Source: Branchiostoma floridae (taxonomy: Eukaryota; Chordata; Leptocardii; Amphioxiformes; Branchiostomatidae). From it: a DNA stretch of 55,708 bases. The notes under the pieces were generated by a model, which worked only from the letters and a program-made list of their open reading frames with translations, ran no database searches and had not been told where the DNA came from. This document shows, piece after piece, positions 8,796 through 19,743 of this stretch; position 1 is the stretch's first letter, and the number at the start of each line of letters is the position of its first letter. Location of the stretch: positions 1,338,517 through 1,394,224 of the forward strand of contig NC_049988.1 of NCBI RefSeq assembly GCF_000003815.2, written 5' to 3'. Made by a program: the position numbers and the translations under genes.

Positions 8796-9633
8796 AAGCC
8801 TGTCTGTCTCACTCTCTGTCTGCATCCCTGCCTGTCTTGCTCTTTGTCTGACTACCTCTTTATCTGTCTGGAAGCCTGTCTGGAAGCCTCTCTATCTGTC
8901 TACAACCCTGTCTGGCTTCGTCTTTGTCTGTTTGCCTCTCCGTTTGTTTCCGAGCCCGCCTGTCTGCGACTCTGTGTCTGTCTACCTATCTGTCTGCAAG
9001 CCTGTCTGTCTGCCTCTCTGTCGGTAACTCTGTCCGTCTTCCTCTTTGTCTGTCTACCTTTCTGTCTGTCTGCAAGCATATTTGTCTGCCTGTCTGTCTG
9101 TCAGCAACCCTGTCTGGCGTTGTCTTTGTCAGTCTACCGCTCTATCTGTCTGCAAGCCTGTCTGTCGGTCTGCAACCCTGTCTGTCTGTATCCTTGTCTG
9201 CCTTTCTCTTTGTCTGTTTTCCTCTCTCCCTCTCTCTGGAAGCTTGTCTGTCTGACTCTCTGTTGCAACCCTGCATGTCTTGCTCTTTGTCTGACTACCT
9301 CTCTATCTGTCTGCAAGCCTGTCTGGCTTCCTCTTTGTGTGCCTCTCTATCTGTCTGGAAGCCTGTCTGTCTACCTCTCTGTCTGTATACAACCCTGTCT
9401 GGCTTAGTGTTTGTCTGTCTGCCTTTCCGTCTGTCTCCAAGCCCGTCTGTCTACCTCTCTGTCTGTCTGCGACTCTGTCTGGCTTCCTCTTTGTCTGTCT
9501 ACCTCTCTGTCTGCAAGCTTGTCTGTCTGCCTCTCTGTCGGTAACCCTGTCTGCCTTCCTCTTTGTCGGTCTACCTCTCTATCTGTCTGCAACCCTTTCT
9601 GTCTGTACCCTTGTCTGCCTTTCTCTTTGTCGG

Positions 9634-9667
<34 letters not shown>

Positions 9668-11805
9668 GAAGCCTGTCTATCTGACTCTCTGTCTGCGACC
9701 CTGCTTGTCTTGCTCTTTGTCTGTCTGCCTCTTTATCCGTCTGGAAGCTTGTCTGTCTGCCTATTCGTCTGTCTTCAACCTTGTCTGGCTTCTTCTTTGT
9801 CTCTCTGCCTCTCCGTCTGTATCAAAGCCCGTCTTTCTACGTCTTTGTCTGTCTGCGACTCTGTCTGGCATCTTCTTTGTCTTTCTGTCTCTCTATCTGT
9901 CTGCAAGCCTGTCTGTATAACACTTTGTCTGTCTGTAACCCTGTCTGGCTTCGTCTTTTTCTCTCTGCCTCTCCGTCTGTCTCCAAGCCCGTCTGTGTGC
10001 GACTCTGTCCGGCTTCCTCTTTGTCTTTCTGTCTCTCTATCTGTCTGCAAGCCTGTCTGTCTTCCTCTCTGTCGATCTGCAACCCTTCGTCTTTAACTCT
10101 CTGCCTCTCTGTCTGTCTCCAAGCCCGTCTGTCTGCCTCTCTGTCTGTCTGACTCTCTGTCTGCAAGCCTGTCTGGCTTTTTCTTTGTCTGTCTGCCTCT
10201 TTATCTGTCTGGAAGCCTGTCTGTCTGACTCTCTGTTGGTAACCCTGTCTGGCTTTCTCTTTATCTGTCTGCCTCTCTGTCTGCAATCCTGTCTGGCTTC
10301 GTCTTTGTCTGTCTGCATCTTCGTCTGTCTCCAAGCCCGTCTGTCTGCCTTTCTGTCTGTCTGCAACTCTTGTCTGACTTTCTCTTTGTCTGTCTTCCTC
10401 TCTATCTGTGTGGAAGACTGTCCGTCTACCTCTCTGTCTGTCTTCAACCCTGTCTGGCTTCGTCATTGTCTGTCTGCCTTTCTGTCCATCTCCAAGCCCG
10501 TCTGTCTGCCTCTTTGTCCGACTGTGACTCTGTCTGCCTTCCTCTTTGTCGGTCTACCTCTCTATCTGTCTGCAGGCCTGTCTGTATTTCTCTCTGTCGG
10601 CAACCCTGTCTGGCTTTCTCTTTATCTGTCTTCCTCTCTATCTGTCTGGAAGCCTGTCTGTCAACCTCTCTATCTGTCTTCAACCCTGTCTGGCTTCGTC
10701 TTTGTCTGTCTGCCTCTCCGTCTGTCTGCTTCTCTGTTTGGCTTCCTCTTTGTCTGTCCGCTTCTCTATCTGTCTGCAAACCTGTCTGTCTGCAAGCCTG
10801 CTTGTCTGCCTCTATGTCTGCAACCCTTTCTGGCTTCCTCTTTGTCTGTCTACCTCTCAGTCTGTCTGTCTGTCTGCAAGCCTGTCTGTCTAACTCTCTG
10901 TCTTCAAGCCTGTCTGGCTTTCTCTTTGTCTGTATGCCTGTTTGTCTGGAAGCCTGTCTGGAAGCCTGTCTGTCTGTCTGCAACCCTGTCTGGCCTCGTC
11001 TTTGTCTGCCTGCCTCACCGTCTGTCTCCAAGCCCGTATGTCTGCCGAGTTGTCGGTGTGCGACTCTGTCTGGCTTCCTCTTTGTGTGACTCTCTATCTG
11101 TCTGCAAGCCTGTCTATCTTCATCTTTGTCTGTCTGTATTTCTGTCTCTCTCCAAACCTGTATGGCTTCATCTTTGCCTGTCTGCCTGTCTGTCTGTCTC
11201 TCTGTCTGTCAGCGACTCTGTCCGGCTTCCTCTCTGTCTGTCTGTCCTTTCTATCTGTCTTCATCTTTGTCTGTCTGTATTTCTGTCTCTCTCCAAACCT
11301 GTATGGCTTCATCTTTGCCTGTCTGCCTGTCTGTCTGCCTCTCTGTCTGTCAGCGACTCTGTCCGGCTTCCTCTCTGTCTGTCTGTCCTTTCTATCTGTC
11401 TGCAAACCTGTCTGTCTGCCTCTCTATCTGTCTGGAAGCCTGTCTGTCTTCCTCTCCGTCTGTCTGCAACCCTGTCTGGCTTCGTCTTTGTCTGTCTGCC
11501 CCTTCTTCTGTCTCCAAGCCCGTCTGTGTTCAACTCTGTCTGGCTTCTTTTGTGTCTTTCTGCCTCACTATCTGTCTGCAAGCCTGTCTGTCTTCCTCTC
11601 TGTCTGCCTGCAACCCTTTCTGTCTGTACCCTTGTCTGCCTTTCTCTTCGTCTGTCTACCTCTCAATCTATCTGTAAGCCCGTCTGTCTGCGTCTCTGTC
11701 TGTCTGCGACTCTGTCTGGCTTCCTCTCTGTCTGTCTGCCTTTCTATCTGTCTGGAAGCCTGTCTGTCTGCCTCTCCGTCTGTCTGCAACCCATTCTCTC
11801 GTCCA
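8490..11805. repeat. 3.3-kb CTGT-rich satellite with higher-order structure
   Basis: The whole block is built from variants of gtctgtctgcctctctgtctg, interrupted by gcaagcctg, gcaaccctg and tggcttcctc modules. A larger unit is visible: a (CT)n tract followed by ggaagcctgtctgtctgact starts at 8794, 9238 and 9667 (spacing 444 and 429 bp). A 141-bp unit is duplicated at about 11120 and 11261. The lack of stops in the motif leaves plus frames open for up to 581 codons (Cys/Leu/Ser-rich) and minus frames rich in Gln/Thr/Asp/Arg. I treat none of these as genes. Confidence 0.92.
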
Positions 11806-12840
11806 CTGACGCACTAAGTCTTACAGGGGCAACGTGTAAGACGGCCCCAGCAGACGCAGGTTTGTTATTTGCGTCTCCTAGGAGGACTTCCGACCAAGGA
11901 TGCAAGGGGTTCCTCCTACCCGGCCCCTGACTCGTGTCATGGCGGGCGCGTCAAGCCCGAACATGCCCCTATGGCCTGTCACTGCCAGTCAGATTAAAAT
12001 AAACTCAGCACAAAAAGTTTGGAATATCAACTTTGGTATATCATATTTTCGTCATTTCTGCATAAACGTCAATGTATTATACATAAATAGAAAGCTTGTG
12101 TAATTTTCGTTCATCATTCCAGGCAACTACAATGTGGTTAAAGATATAGGGACAACATCCTCCATCCACAGTCGCAATATTCTACCCGTTCAGTTTTGGA
12201 CCAAATGCCATTCTGCAAAATAACAACAACAGTCCACACAGAGCAAGGACCGTTGGATGCTCAAGTATAGTCTTAGGATGGAATAGCTTTCTTACGGCTT
12301 ATAGCTAGCACTCAATTGAACACATCTTGGTTTAATTTGATTTCTTGGAACAAGGAGCAACAGTCGTTTTGATTGACATGACCTGTTTATTCAACTTGCC
12401 TTCCATCAAAGTCAATACTGCCGGAAGAAATGAGCCTAATGGAGTGTGTGACCTTAGTATGGTAATTTTGGCACTTTATCTTTGTGATCTTTGTACGTAA
12501 GCAGGCCTGGTGCTCGTTCCATAAATTTACAATCGTGAAATAATCTACTCATATATGCTAAAAATAAACTTGGATGCTCTGTTTACCAAACGTTGGGTGA
12601 AAAAAGGATTGATTGAATCATTGTCACCAGCGACCATAACAACCGGACGATGCAGTGTTGAACAGAAACGGGGGAATCGGGACACTTTTTTTTCGCGACC
12701 CACTAACTTAAGAAAGTCATTTGAGCTTTCTATGGATATATAATATAATGAAATTGATGCAGAAACAAAAGAAATATGACCAACCGAAGTTAATACTGCA
12801 AACTTTTTGTGCCGAGTTTATATGGCACCTGCCCGATAGT
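11806..12840. other. Non-coding stretch with a possible retroelement 3' end
   Basis: 11820-12000 is GC-richer (aggaggacttccgaccaagg, then tcctacccggcccctgac, ending in agattaaaataaa) and looks like the 3' UTR of a LINE, but no coding part is attached. The rest is AT-rich with short chance frames only. Confidence 0.35.
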
Positions 12841-12984
12841 GTAGGCGGTCGGTGCAACGCAATAATGGGTAAGCAGGCATCAAATGACCTTTCACCCCAT
12901 AGTCAGTTACATTTCACCCCTTGCTGCTCCAGACACACCCTTGCAGGAGGATTGTGCGGAGATAATAATCGACACTGTAAGCAG
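12841..12984 (+). other. Putative non-coding first exon of zinc-finger gene A
   Basis: Conserved with 17736-17872: gacctttcacccc, then tgctgctccagacacaccc, ttgcaggaggattgtgcgga, ending cactgtaagcag with a strong donor (AG|GTAAGA) after 12984. The matching acceptor is at 13394-13395, just before the start codon of gene A. No ATG in this stretch leads into the finger frame, so it would be 5' UTR. The 5' limit is not defined by the sequence. Confidence 0.6.
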
Positions 12985-13019
12985 GTAAGAACGAGATATA
13001 CATACAACACGACATCATT

Positions 13020-13195
13020 ATTATGAACTATAGGGGGTAGAGGCCATTTCTCTGGTATGTTGGCTACGTTAGACAGAATGGTAAGACTTTTCTGGGTGAC
13101 GAAAAAAGGGTGGGGAGGGGGGCATCTTTACCTTCGCGGAAACAAAGGAAACATTGTTGTTGCTCGCTCCGTTTCTATCACTTCCTCATTTTCTT
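13020..13195 (+). repeat. Zinc-finger 5'-flank module, copy 1
   Basis: ttatgaactatagggggtag, then gacgaaaaaagggtggggag, then cgctccgtttctatcacttc. Nearly identical to 16706-16880 and more distantly similar to 17905-18090. It lies in the presumed first intron of gene A. Confidence 0.85.
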
Positions 13196-13402
13196 CAACT
13201 TATATATACATGTTGAATTGCAAAAACATTATATGTACATGTTGAATTGCAAAACACAAACAGAAAAAAAACACGTAAATAGCTTCTTAGGCTATACAAT
13301 GTATATGTAAATATAAACATTATTTACTTGCTTGCAATCATACAGTTTTAATTGGTTTATTTTTTTTCTTTTCTGATATTTTTCTATTCCATTAGGTTAG
13401 AC

Positions 13403-14311
13403 ATGGCAGAGGGAAGTAATGGGTCTCCTACTGCTGTTCCCCAGAACTCCAGTGATTGGTATCGGTATCCGCCTGGAGTTTTATGTAACAAGGATGCAAC
13501 CAAGACCAAAGAGTACCCCACAGCTAGCAAAACGAGTTTGGTCAGTCAACCTGAAGCACACACCTGTGAGAAACCCTACATGTGTGGGGAGTGTGGGTAT
13601 AGGACAGCTTACAACTCAAATTTATCCCAGCATATGAGAACTCATACTGGTGTCAAACCCGACATGTGTGACTATCCCGATGCACAAACGTCTACGTTGA
13701 AACAAAGTTGTGAGGAACCCTACTTGTGTGGGGAGTGTGGATACAGGACAACTCAGAAGTCGGATTTATCTGAACACATGAGAACTCATACAGGCCGAAA
13801 ACCCTACAAATGTAACCAGTGTGACTATTCTGCTGCACATAAATACAACTTGGGCAGACATCTAGCCAAACACACTGGAGACAAGCCCTACATGTGTGGG
13901 GAGTGCGGGTACAGGACAGTTCAAAAGTCTCATTTGTTCGACCATATGAGAATTCATACCGGTGAAAAACCCTACAAATGTGACCAGTGTGACTATTCTG
14001 CATCAAAGAAAAGTATTTTGGATTATCATCTAGCCACACATACTGATGACAAACCCTATATGTGTGGGGAGTGTGGGTTCAGGACAGCTCGGAGGTCTGC
14101 CTTATCCCGGCATATGAGAAGACACACAGGGGAAAAACCCTACAAGTGCGACCAGTGTGACTATTGTGCTTCGCGGAAATCCACTTTGGACCAACATCTA
14201 GCCATACACACTGATGATAAGCCCTACATGTGTGGGAAGTGTGGGTACAGGACAGCTCGGAAGTTTGACCTGGTGAGACATATGAAAACTCATACTGGTA
14301 AACAAGAATAA
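13403..14311 (+). CDS. C2H2 zinc-finger protein A (302 aa, 8 good fingers)
   Basis: Start chosen at 13403 (MAEGSNGSPTAV): it follows a splice acceptor (tttctattccattag, AG at 13394-13395), and zinc-finger gene B has the same arrangement and N-terminus. After a ~54-residue non-finger leader come tandem Kruppel-type C2H2 fingers with TGEKP/TGDKP-like linkers. They alternate between [11 protein letters not shown]...HMRTH and [11 protein letters not shown]...HLAKH types, a two-finger repeat unit. Finger 2 is ruined (VKPDMCDYPDAQ, no His pair) by an internal deletion; the other eight look intact. The expected role is nuclear sequence-specific DNA binding. No KRAB, SCAN or BTB domain is visible. 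The stop at 14309-14311 lies within degraded finger sequence, so the ancestral protein was longer. Confidence 0.82.
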   Translation: MAEGSNGSPTAVPQNSSDWYRYPPGVLCNKDATKTKEYPTASKTSLVSQPEAHTCEKPYMCGECGYRTAYNSNLSQHMRTHTGVKPDMCDYPDAQTSTLKQSCEEPYLCGECGYRTTQKSDLSEHMRTHTGRKPYKCNQCDYSAAHKYNLGRHLAKHTGDKPYMCGECGYRTVQKSHLFDHMRIHTGEKPYKCDQCDYSASKKSILDYHLATHTDDKPYMCGECGFRTARRSALSRHMRRHTGEKPYKCDQCDYCASRKSTLDQHLAIHTDDKPYMCGKCGYRTARKFDLVRHMKTHTGKQE

Positions 14312-14314
14312 ACA

Positions 14315-14500
14315 ATCTGATCAGTGTGACTATTCTGCTGCACATAAATCTATACATTGATAACTTTTCCCAACATATGAGAACTCGCACATGACACAAA
14401 AAAACTACAAATGTGACCTGTGTGACCATTCTGCAGTAAAGAAATGTAATTTTGACTGACATCTGAGACAACACACATACTGAGACGCACCTTACATGAC
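14315..14500 (+). pseudogene. Decayed finger remnants downstream of gene A
   Basis: gatcagtgtgactattctgc, ccaacatatgagaactcgca and aaatgtgacctgtgtgacca are recognisable C2H2 finger pieces with stops and frameshifts. The array once extended at least two fingers further. Confidence 0.75.
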
Positions 14501-14837
14501 GGTGTGCCTTAACACTTCAAACGACCTAATACAACCTGAAACGACCTAAAACTGCTCTAATATGCAATGTACATGGAACAACAACCTTGTGTGATGCTAT
14601 GGCTTATGCATTTATGGATTTAGAAAACACAGCAAGTATTTAGCGTTATTGTATGTAAATTCACCGGTTTCAAGATCGAAGCAATGTCTGGCCGCCATGT
14701 TGGATCGTCTATATCTAGAGTCTGTGTGGGGAAGTTCTTGGACGAGTTCATTTGGCGGGAATACCGGACTGTTTGACTAAGTTGAGGCCATGTCTTGTGA
14801 AGTGACCCTCTGTGACATAAAAAAAGTATTTATTTAT
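14501..14837. other. Intergenic, nothing recognised
   Basis: No coding or RNA signal seen; a (T)TATTTATT stretch borders the next repeat. Confidence 0.5.
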
Positions 14838-15620
14838 TACCTTTGCCAGAATGGCTAAGGTTATGTTTTGGGCTTGTGAGTCTGTGTGTGTGTCTGTGTG
14901 TCTGTGTGTCTGTCTGTTAACAGCATAACTCAAGAAGCCTTGGATGTATCCCGATAATATTTGGTAGGTGGGTAGGGGTCGGGAAAACGAAGGTCAAGTT
15001 CGATAATGGGCCCCCTGGCGGCTTGCTAAGGTACTGCAGCAGAACCTCAATTTTTGATATCTCCTGTTCTGGACATGCTGTGATCATGATTTTCGAGTGG
15101 TAGATAGCCCTCAAGGCAGAGAGTAAGTGCTGGGAGTTTGGGCCCCCTAGCGGCTTTTTGAACTAGAACTGCAGGCGCCGGTTTCCTTTCAAACTTTGGA
15201 CGAGAATAACTCTACAACGTGTTGACGGATCGTCATGATTTTTGGTGTGTAGATAGAATGAGTGATGACGTACATAATGGTATACTAATTATGCAAATCA
15301 ACAACTAATTTGCATAATTAATGAGGAACATTTATAAAACCACTGCATTCCATGATAGGACTTTAAAACTTGTCCAATATGTAGCTGGGAAGGAGAGAAA
15401 TGTCGATAGATATCAATTATGCAAATGATGGCCTCATTTGCATACTTAATGAGAAAATATGAACATGTTGGCGGATCATCATGCTTTTTGGTATGTTTTA
15501 TATGTGGATAGACTAAGTGAAGACGTTCATAATAAGATGCTAATTAGGCAAATTAACAGCTAATTTGCATAATCAATGTGGGAAGTTTATAAAATGTCTC
15601 TCCTTACCTCTGCTCGGGCG
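14838..15620 (-). mobile_element. Dispersed repeat of family L, inverted orientation
   Basis: Starts with the hairpin-bearing end ttacctttgccagaatggct, then aaggttatgttttgggcttg, a GT-rich tract and ataactcaagaagccttgga, the reverse-complement order of the end of the 23660-24763 copy. Downstream are the family's gggccccct(a/g)gcgg blocks and several attatgcaaat/atttgcataat segments. It is too diverged to set exact ends. No coding capacity. Confidence 0.6.
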
Positions 15621-16705
15621 TATCTTATTGACAGCTACAGGTGCCAGGCAAGTAGATCAAGCTAGCAGGCTGACCCAGCCTTGCCCCCTGCCCCCTGGGT
15701 GCCAATCACTTTTACCGACTAGAGTAGACTTATGTTGACGGAAAACTGGGGAGGATAGGTTGATCCCATGTGTTTTAAACTTCTGCAGTTTTGTTAATAG
15801 TTATTTCCATGACAAATGGAGATATAGTTTGGAGTGTGTCTGTGTGTTTGTGTTTCCGGGTCATCTTCCACCTGCAATGTGACCTTACAGTACCAACGTC
15901 CTTGCTACTCTCGAGTATCAGGTTGCTTAGAGCCACTGTTATCAAGATAATGTCAGGCCAGTCCAATTCAATGTTTTGGTTGACAGATTCTATTTTTCTG
16001 AATTTCAGAAAAAATTGTATCTCAGCTCTAGACTACCAAAATGAAATCGTCTTAGCACAAGCTTTTGCTTGCAGTCTTGCACTCATAGAGGTGTGACTTA
16101 ATCAAATAACATATATAATTATATGTAATGAGTAGCATACTTATGTCTACAGACATCTTTCTACATAACAAACCTGGTTCATTTGGCAAAGGTATGATTT
16201 CGTCGAACTCTAGTTTATTTATCTATTATATAATCAACTTAAAAAAATAGTTTCGGTGAATATCATGGCTGATATGCAAGGACATAACTAATAAGTGAAA
16301 ATAAGGAAGTTAAATAAAGGTACAATTGCCACTCTATTTTCCCTTATATATTGGTTTACAATATTGTATCACAAAAGTAGTCCACTCTGTTCTGTTGCTA
16401 CAGTGGTGAGTTCATCCTGCAGCTGCAATCAGTCTTCCTTTTAATCTCTCCACTTTATCCTGTTCATCTCAAGCTTCCTAAGCTGTAGTTTCTTTTCTGA
16501 CCGCAACGATCCTTGTCCTCTGTCTGTTACAGGTAAATTTCATTTTATTGACACAGAGTCCATCCCAAATCACCACAAGTCTTTTAGACAGTATTTAAAG
16601 GAATTGTTAATTGTTTCGAATAGGAGCGTATCGAAGTCATCAAAGTTAAAATGTTTTCAAAAATTGCGATATGGAAATTCGATTGTATTTGAATTGAAAA
16701 GCATT
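15621..16705. other. Non-coding stretch, nothing recognised
   Basis: AT-rich, short chance frames only. It lies between zinc-finger gene A and the second 5'-flank module. Confidence 0.5.
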
Positions 16706-17140
16706 ATTATGAACTATAGGGGGTAGAGGCCATTTCTATGATATGTGGGCTACGTTAGACAGAATTGTAAGACTTTTCTGGGTGACGAAAAAAGGGTGGG
16801 GAGGGGGGCATCTTTACCTTCGCGGAAACAAACGAAAACATTGTTGTTGCTCGCTCCGTTTCTATCACTTCCTCATTTTCTTGTCCAAACAAATAAGGAA
16901 CTGGCCAGACAGCTATCGCCATGGAGGTATAGCAGAACCCTGTGGTGTACGGTTACATGTACTGTACGAAGCATACCAGGACAAAGCTCGAGGGGCTAGA
17001 TTATGAATGTGCTTGTATAAGACTAAAGCTTAAGAAATCTTGTTAAAAAAGGCAAGTCTACCAGACAGACGACCGAGAAATCTACTCAAATAAAGGTTCA
17101 AACAAACAAACAAACAAACAAACAGATAAACTCAAGATGC
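16706..17140 (+). repeat. Zinc-finger 5'-flank module, copy 2, with downstream extension
   Basis: 16706-16880 is nearly identical to 13020-13195. 16880-17140 (cagctatcgccatggaggta, ggttacatgtactgtacg, aagaaatcttgtt, ending with an AAAC microsatellite at about 17098-17123) matches 18090-18300 at lower identity. No finger gene follows directly, so this is a duplication remnant. Confidence 0.8.
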
Positions 17141-17735
17141 CGAGTTCCTTTAAATCTCATTATTGGCAATAGACTTCAAAACACCTGCGTGATTCTGTCA
17201 CTAAAAGAAATATTAACAAATGTTTATAAAAGTTGAGATGGCAGAATTAGTTCATTGCACCGATTTTTTTTTTTACATTTAACCGATGGGTCCTTTGTGG
17301 AGGGCCATTGATGCATAACATCCAAACACACTTTGCAAGGATGTGTGAATTCCTTTTTTCCTATAGCGCAGTGACCGATTTGTTACTACAATGGTAGAAA
17401 ATAAAAGACAATTATCTATTTATTAAAAGAAAACCAGGGTGGACAATGATTATTTTCTATAACTGTAATGTACTGTTAGTAGTAATATTACCAGTAGGGT
17501 AATTCATTTCTTTTATAAAAGCCGAGTACCGAACTATCAAGCTTGTTTTTATATAAAGTGTACATTAAAACGGGTACTCATTGCATTATCACTCACCAAA
17601 ACAAGGCGCACATGGTCTTAACTGTGATTTCGTTAACTGATTATTTCCGTGCTATGGGAAAGCAGGATTGGAAGGAAGGAAGAAAGGGAAAGAAAGAAAA
17701 ATCCAGAAAATGCAGCTCCTCTGAAGTATAGGCTG
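17141..17735. other. Non-coding stretch, nothing recognised
   Basis: No gene, RNA or repeat structure seen apart from short A/T runs and a GGAAGGAAGAAAGGGAAAGA-like purine tract near 17670. Confidence 0.5.
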
Positions 17736-17872
17736 AACACGCTACACACTGTTATAAGCAGGCATGGAATTGACCTTTCACCCACAGTGCCAGTCACCTT
17801 TCACCCTTGGCTGCTTCAGACAGACGCTTGCAGGATGATTGTGCGGAGGTAAATTATCAACACTGGAAGCAG
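17736..17872 (+). other. Putative non-coding first exon of zinc-finger gene B
   Basis: Homologous to 12841-12984 (aagcaggcatggaattgacc, tttcacccttggctgcttca, ggatgattgtgcggagg). It ends cactggaagcag with donor AG|GTAGGA after 17872. The partner acceptor is at 18724-18725. A second candidate donor (GAG|GTAAAT) lies near 17848. Confidence 0.58.
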
Positions 17873-17904
17873 GTAGGAACGAGATATAGATTCAAAATGA
17901 CTGC

Positions 17905-18300
17905 ATTCTTATGAATTTTAGTGGGTTGTGGTCGTTTCTAATACGCGGGCTACATTAGCCAGAACTGTAAGACTTTTCAGGGTGACGAAAATGGGGGTGG
18001 GGAGGGGCCGGGTTTACTGTTTATACCTTCACGGAAACAAAGGAAACATATTGTTTTTGCTCCGTTTCTCCTAGTTATCTTCTGCTCCTCAAGACAAACA
18101 AGGTATAAATATATAACCTAGATCAGACAACATAGTTACAGGGGGTGTAGCCAACATGGTGTTCGGTTACATGTAGCAAGTATAGGGACAAAGCGATGGG
18201 ACTAGATCATTATGTGTTTGTGTAAGATTAACAGATCTTGTTTAAAACGGCTAGCCTTCCCGACAGGTGACCGATAAATCGACTCACGATGCCGCTGGGG
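17905..18300 (+). repeat. Zinc-finger 5'-flank module, copy 3
   Basis: Diverged copy of 13020-13195 and 16706-17140: ggtgacgaaaatgggggtgg, aaacaaaggaaacatattg, then cggttacatgtag and agatcttgtttaaaa. It lies in the presumed first intron of gene B. Confidence 0.72.
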
Positions 18301-18732
18301 TCATGTATGTTATTGGCGGAGTCTACTGTAAAATGGGTGACGCTTTTATGACGGGTGATTTGCTATGAGCTGTAGGCAATCACGAATGGCTTGAAGCTAA
18401 ATATTTTGTGACAAATTGTGGAAAGAAAAAACAACAGCTAATTTTTTCTTTGGAGTAAATTGCTTACCGTATCATCTTTGATTTATCGCTTCCTGTTACT
18501 GTTTACTTGAAGTTGACGTCACTAGTACACTGGAAACATATATTTTGTAATTGCGAAAACACAACAAACAGCTACAACAAACAGAAAAAAGACAACAGCT
18601 TCTTACCATGAATATCTTGTTAGTCAAGAAAATGTAAAGATAAACATTATTTGTTTTCTTGCAATCACCTAGTTTTAATTGGTCTTTTTTTTTCTTTCCT
18701 AACTTTTGTTTGGCCATTCCAATAGGTTCGAC

Positions 18733-19743
18733 ATGGCAGAACTAGTTAATGGGTCTCCTACTGCTGTTTACCAAACCTTCTGTGATGGGTCTTCTACTGG
18801 ATTTCTATTCGACCGAGATGCAAGCATAAGAAAAGACCAGCCCACAGCGAGCAAAAAGAGTTTGGTCATTGAACCAGAAGCAAACTCTGGTGAGAAGCCC
18901 TACATGTGTGGGGAGTGTGGGTACAGGACAGCTAAGAAATCTCATCTATCCGACCATATGAGAACTCATACCGGTGAAAAACCCTACAAGTGCAACCAAT
19001 GTGACTATTCTGCAGCAAAGAAAAGCCATGTGGATTATCACCTAGCCAAACATACTGGTGACAAGCCCTACATGTGTGGGAAATGTGAGTACAGGACGGC
19101 TCACAAGTCTCACTTATCGCGACATATGAGAACTCACACAAGGCAAAAACCCTACAAGTGTGAAAAGTGTGACTATTCTGCAGCAAGCAAATACCAATTG
19201 GACCAACATCAAGCCAAACACACTGGTTATAAGCCCTACATGTGTGGGGAGTGTGGGTACAGGACAGCTTACAAGTCTCACTTATGCCGGCACATGGGAA
19301 CTCACATAGGGCAAAAACTCTTCAAGTGTGAGCAGTGTGACTATTCTGCAGCAAGGAAATACCATTTGGACAGACATCTAGCCAAACACACCGGTGAGAA
19401 GCCTTACATGTGTGAGGAGTGTGGTTACAGGGCAGCTCAAAAGTCACATTTATCCCGACACATGAGAACTCATACTGGTGAAAAACCCTACAAGTGTGAC
19501 CAGTGTGACTATTCTGCTGCACAGACGTCCACCTTAAACCAACATCTAGTCATGCACACTGGTGAAAAGCCCTACATGTGTGGGGAGTGTGGATACAGGA
19601 CTTATCGCAAGTCTCATTTATCCGAACACATGAGTACTCATACAGGTTACAAGCCCTACACGTGTGACCAGTGTGACTATTCTTCTGCAACAAAGTTCAA
19701 TTTGGACAGACATGTATCTAAACACACCGGTGATAAGCCTTAG
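18733..19743 (+). CDS. C2H2 zinc-finger protein B (336 aa, 10 fingers)
   Basis: Start chosen at 18733 (MAELVNGSPTAV), directly after the acceptor tttggccattccaatag (AG at 18724-18725), parallel to gene A. The leader of ~56 residues shares PTASKKSLV...EPEA with gene A. Ten intact C2H2 fingers follow, strictly alternating [11 protein letters not shown]-type and [11 protein letters not shown]-type units joined by H-T-G-E/D-K-P linkers. Many odd fingers keep the same helix (KSHLSRHMRTH), so their contacts may be similar. The expected role is nuclear DNA binding with zinc-stabilised folds. The stop (19741-19743) follows the linker TGDKP and is succeeded by decayed finger DNA, so the present C-terminus is secondary. 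No effector domain is seen. Confidence 0.87.
   Translation: MAELVNGSPTAVYQTFCDGSSTGFLFDRDASIRKDQPTASKKSLVIEPEANSGEKPYMCGECGYRTAKKSHLSDHMRTHTGEKPYKCNQCDYSAAKKSHVDYHLAKHTGDKPYMCGKCEYRTAHKSHLSRHMRTHTRQKPYKCEKCDYSAASKYQLDQHQAKHTGYKPYMCGECGYRTAYKSHLCRHMGTHIGQKLFKCEQCDYSAARKYHLDRHLAKHTGEKPYMCEECGYRAAQKSHLSRHMRTHTGEKPYKCDQCDYSAAQTSTLNQHLVMHTGEKPYMCGECGYRTYRKSHLSEHMSTHTGYKPYTCDQCDYSSATKFNLDRHVSKHTGDKP

Noticed and set aside
9837-11031. Minus-strand frames rich in QTDREADRQ
   Set aside because: Reverse translation of the same satellite, not a coiled-coil protein.
8490-11805. CRISPR-like array
   Set aside because: No constant repeat with unique spacers; eukaryotic setting and degenerate tandem satellite structure.
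10185-11930. 581-codon open frame rich in Cys, Leu and Ser
   Set aside because: Pure translation of the CTGT satellite; several other plus and minus frames in the same block are equally open, with no start context or splicing.
13692-14474. Minus-strand frames opposite zinc-finger gene A
   Set aside because: Antisense of tandem fingers; the repeated HTGHTCRVF-like pattern is the mirror of the linker repeats.
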